Positions 36,859-39,216 of a stretch of DNA of 39,216 bases are shown piece after piece (the stretch's first letter is position 1; the number at the start of each line of letters is the position of its first letter). This DNA comes from Verrucomicrobiales bacterium (GTDB taxonomy: Bacteria; Verrucomicrobiota; Verrucomicrobiia; Verrucomicrobiales; DEV007). Both the position numbers and the translations under genes were made by a program. The notes under the pieces were generated by a model. That model saw only the letters and a program-made list of their open reading frames with translations. It was not told the origin of the DNA and searched no databases. The DNA lies in assembly GCA_014239335.1 (NCBI GenBank), contig JAAZZC010000099.1, positions 1 to 39,216 on the forward strand, in the 5' to 3' direction.

Positions 36859-38263
36859 GTGCTTCTTCTTGTGTCCTCGGTATTTTTTTCTCTAACGACG
36901 GACGCTCTTTTTCAAGATCGTTAAATGCTTGTGATACTCGAGGCAGCTTTAGTCCGGCGCTACCCATTATTTCAGAGTTTGTCAGTATATCAGGGGTTCC
37001 AGAAGCTATTACATGTCCGTTCTCCATGATTACGATTATATTCGCCCATTCAGCCGCGAAGTCTACATCATGTGTAGCAGCAACGATAGTATGACCGGAC
37101 CGATGAGCGTCTTCTAAAAGGACGGTAATCTCGTCGCGTCCGGGAGGATCAAGTGATGCCATTGGCTCATCTAAGAGAAGGATACGAGATCCGCTAGAAA
37201 ACAGTCCTGCTATTGCTAAGCGTTTCCGCTCTCCTCCGCTGAGTCGATGAGGTGTTTGATGGCGTTGGTTCCACAGTCCTACCTGACGCAGGGATGATTC
37301 TACAATCGAATCCTTTTCGGTGTCCAGAATCGGAAGCTGTTTTGGACCAATTGCCACGTCCTCTTCAACCGTCAGGCCAAGAATTTGATCGTCAGGGTTT
37401 TGAAAAAGCATACCCACCTCCTTTCGAATGCGCGCACGATTTTCTCGGTTCATTTCTAATCCGCTAATTTCAATGCGACCGCTTTGCAGAGGCAGAACAG
37501 CACTGAGTTGAAGTAATAAGGTAGTCTTTCCTGCGCCGTTACACCCAAGTATGGCGACTTTGGATTGTGGAGTTATTTCAAGACAAATTCCGTGTAATGC
37601 TTGCCCATTACCTTCTTTATAGCGGTAACTGACGTTCTCGATCTGGATCGAAGTGGGTTCTTCCATTGTGGGAGAGTTTGTATCATGGTTTCTCAAATCG
37701 CGAGCGATAATTTGATAAGCGGCACGCTCTTGGGTTTTCAGGAACAGTAATGAAACCATGTTTCCTGCGGTTTTAATCAACCACAGTCCCCGATAAACGG
37801 TCCGTGATTTTAGTGCTTTGCGCATCGAAAAAACTTCTCGAATAAGCATGCATAGGTTCTTGTAAGTTGAGCGTAGTATTTCGAGTAACCATGTAGGGAA
37901 ACGCAGTGACTCCATTGCGTTGAACATTCGATGAGGTGGTAGTTTCCAAGTCATCCAAGAAAGAAGGAGCATAATTCCCGTGAGTTTGAGAGCAGTGGCC
38001 ACACCCATTTGTGTTTCTCCTCCTATTACAGGAAGAATTAAGAGGGCTGCCACTAGTCCCGGAATGATGAGAAGGGCTCGCGAGATTAAGTGAAGGGCCG
38101 AAACCTTACTACTGAGAACAAGCGATAGAGATATTAATAATAGGGTTCCATGCCAGTAAAGTGGAGCCTTTAGCGGAATAAGTGCCAAAATCAACACTGC
38201 TGCAATGCCATACCCGAACAGTGCGATGTCTTTACTGTTGTCTGAGTTTAGACGGATCTTCAT
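36821..38263 (-). CDS. Fused energy-coupling factor transporter: EcfT/CbiQ transmembrane domain + EcfA/CbiO ATPase
   Basis: 480 aa; residues 1-~195 hydrophobic CbiQ-like, then ABC domain with VAILGCNGAGKTTLL (Walker A), MLFQNPDDQILG (Q loop), HRLSGGERKRLAIA (signature), ILLLDEPMASLDP (Walker B) and VAATHDVDFA (switch His). Confidence 0.88.
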   Translation of the reverse strand: MKIRLNSDNSKDIALFGYGIAAVLILALIPLKAPLYWHGTLLLISLSLVLSSKVSALHLISRALLIIPGLVAALLILPVIGGETQMGVATALKLTGIMLLLSWMTWKLPPHRMFNAMESLRFPTWLLEILRSTYKNLCMLIREVFSMRKALKSRTVYRGLWLIKTAGNMVSLLFLKTQERAAYQIIARDLRNHDTNSPTMEEPTSIQIENVSYRYKEGNGQALHGICLEITPQSKVAILGCNGAGKTTLLLQLSAVLPLQSGRIEISGLEMNRENRARIRKEVGMLFQNPDDQILGLTVEEDVAIGPKQLPILDTEKDSIVESSLRQVGLWNQRHQTPHRLSGGERKRLAIAGLFSSGSRILLLDEPMASLDPPGRDEITVLLEDAHRSGHTIVAATHDVDFAAEWANIIVIMENGHVIASGTPDILTNSEIMGSAGLKLPRVSQAFNDLEKERPSLEKKIPRTQEEALNWLRDRLRIRS

Positions 38264-38399
38264 GAGTAGGTTTCAGTCCCAGTTTTTCCAGAGTAATAGT
38301 CAAACCGTCCGGCAGTTGACTTGAAAACTGAGCTAGAATTAGCAGGGCTAAGGCGATTAAAAGTATTTTTCCCGATACACTGGATAGTAGTCTGCGCAT
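38232..38399 (-). CDS. PDGLE-domain-like small membrane protein (CbiN/NikN-like accessory), absent from the ORF track
   Basis: 55-aa ORF read manually: MRRLLSSVSGKILLIALALLILAQFSSQLPDGLTITLEKLGLKPTHEDPSKLRQQ*. One TM helix followed by PDGL-x-x-x-LEKLG; lies between cbiM and cbiQO, overlapping both. Confidence 0.75.
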   Translation of the reverse strand: MRRLLSSVSGKILLIALALLILAQFSSQLPDGLTITLEKLGLKPTHEDPSKLRQQ

Positions 38400-39022
38400 T
38401 GTCTTTGGTGGTAGAATAGAAATTTCGCAATAAGCATGGTTGCGATGCCCTCTGCAATTCCAATCAGTGCATGGAAACTGATCATTAGCGTTAATATAGG
38501 TTTCAGGTCAGCCTGTTTTGAAAGCCAAAGCTCTAAGGAAGCAAGGAATGCAGCGACAACAGTGGCAGTCCAGCCCCCAACAAATGCGGCTGTTGAATCA
38601 CGGGCAGTCCATGTGTTCGGATTGGTTCCCGGGGATCGGTATCGGATAGCGCGATACAATAGGTATCCTACACCTGGGCCGATTATTCCGAGATTCAGAA
38701 TGTTTGCCCCAAGAACTGCTACGCCTCCGTCCTGAAACATCAGAGCCTGAATGATTAAAACAGCGCTCATGACCAGTATACTGACTCGCCAACTCAGAAG
38801 TATTGCTACTAATACGCCACCGATGATGTGGCCAGAAACGAATGAAGCCACCGGGAAGTTAATCATTTGAGCTGCAATTACAAACGCAGCAGTGGCTCCT
38901 ATCATTGGTGATGCCAGCACTTTCTTATTTGTTTTTTTTGCCGCGAGAGCAACGAAGGCGGCGCTCACTAGTGTTGTCCCAGTGATAACTGTTTCATTCA
39001 GGAATCCGTCGGGAATATGCAT
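38357..39022 (-). CDS. cbiM: CbiM/NikM-type substrate-binding membrane component of a Co/Ni ECF transporter
   Basis: 221 aa; N-terminal MHIPDGFLNE (metal-binding Met1-His2), FPVASFVSGHIIGGVL, FHALIGIAEGIATMLI. Confidence 0.9.
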   Translation of the reverse strand: MHIPDGFLNETVITGTTLVSAAFVALAAKKTNKKVLASPMIGATAAFVIAAQMINFPVASFVSGHIIGGVLVAILLSWRVSILVMSAVLIIQALMFQDGGVAVLGANILNLGIIGPGVGYLLYRAIRYRSPGTNPNTWTARDSTAAFVGGWTATVVAAFLASLELWLSKQADLKPILTLMISFHALIGIAEGIATMLIAKFLFYHQRQCADYYPVYREKYF

Positions 39023-39030
39023 GCTTCAGA

Positions 39031-39216
39031 TTAAAGCTTTCTGGGGTTGGTGTTAAGGAATGGCAAAAGTGTAGACATGTGGATGCGAACACGCTGCAGC
39101 GCGTCTCGAAGAGGAATACTTGATGAGCTAATGACTTTGATTGCGATTGCGTTGGGAGAGATTCGGGAAGATCCTACGAGGCGATCATGTGTGGACAGAT
39201 CTTCAAGTTCTTTAAA
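39031..39216 (-). CDS. 3' end of a CDS truncated by the window edge; possible urease accessory protein UreD
   Basis: Open frame to the window edge, translating ...FKELEDLSTHDRLVGSSRISPNAIAIKVISSSSIPLRDALQRVRIHMSTLLPFLNTNPRKL*. The pattern (G-x-S-R-[IL]..., hydrophobic strand, amphipathic helix, PRK terminus) resembles UreD C-termini. 8 nt upstream of cbiM. Confidence 0.45.
   Translation of the reverse strand, partial: FKELEDLSTHDRLVGSSRISPNAIAIKVISSSSIPLRDALQRVRIHMSTLLPFLNTNPRKL

Noticed and set aside
1-39216. CRISPR arrays, tRNA/rRNA genes, IS elements or transposases
   Set aside because: No regularly spaced direct repeats, cloverleaf-like conserved arms, rRNA segments or transposase motifs were recognised on reading either strand.

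Overview
The window is 39.2 kb of a densely coding, moderately AT-rich bacterial chromosome. Gene content (several S1 sulfatases, DUF1080, ThuA, Gfo/Idh/MocA oxidoreductases with Tat-like leaders, PL10 and CE15-like enzymes) resembles marine Verrucomicrobiota or Planctomycetota; this affiliation is inferred and untested. Main blocks: metallophosphatase, TIM-barrel and DJ-1 genes; a sufS-sufU pair in which sufS carries an in-frame TGA; ThuA, enolase-superfamily, Na+ symporter and core-MetE genes; sulfatase and PL10 pectate lyase; an arsR-arsC-aquaglyceroporin operon with a large dyad over the arsR start; sulfatase, phosphoesterase, ABC1 kinase and CrtI-like desaturase; a CE15-like esterase, PQQ-propeller and sulfatase operon; a long minus-strand catabolic block (Gfo, NagB-like, PIG-L, Gfo, DUF1080-sulfatase-HEAT fusion, sulfatase-HEAT); a tandem pair of a classical photolyase and an FeS-BCP/(6-4)-type photolyase; and an ECF-type Co/Ni transporter (cbiM, a 55-aa PDGLE-like gene absent from the ORF track, and a fused cbiQ-cbiO) downstream of a truncated CDS that may be ureD. 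No tRNA, rRNA, CRISPR array or IS element was recognised. I found no clear case of an entirely new system. The best leads are the interrupted sufS, the fused EcfT-EcfA with its nested small gene, the pump-less ars operon with its dyad operator, the NagB/PIG-L/Gfo cassette, and the multidomain sulfatases.
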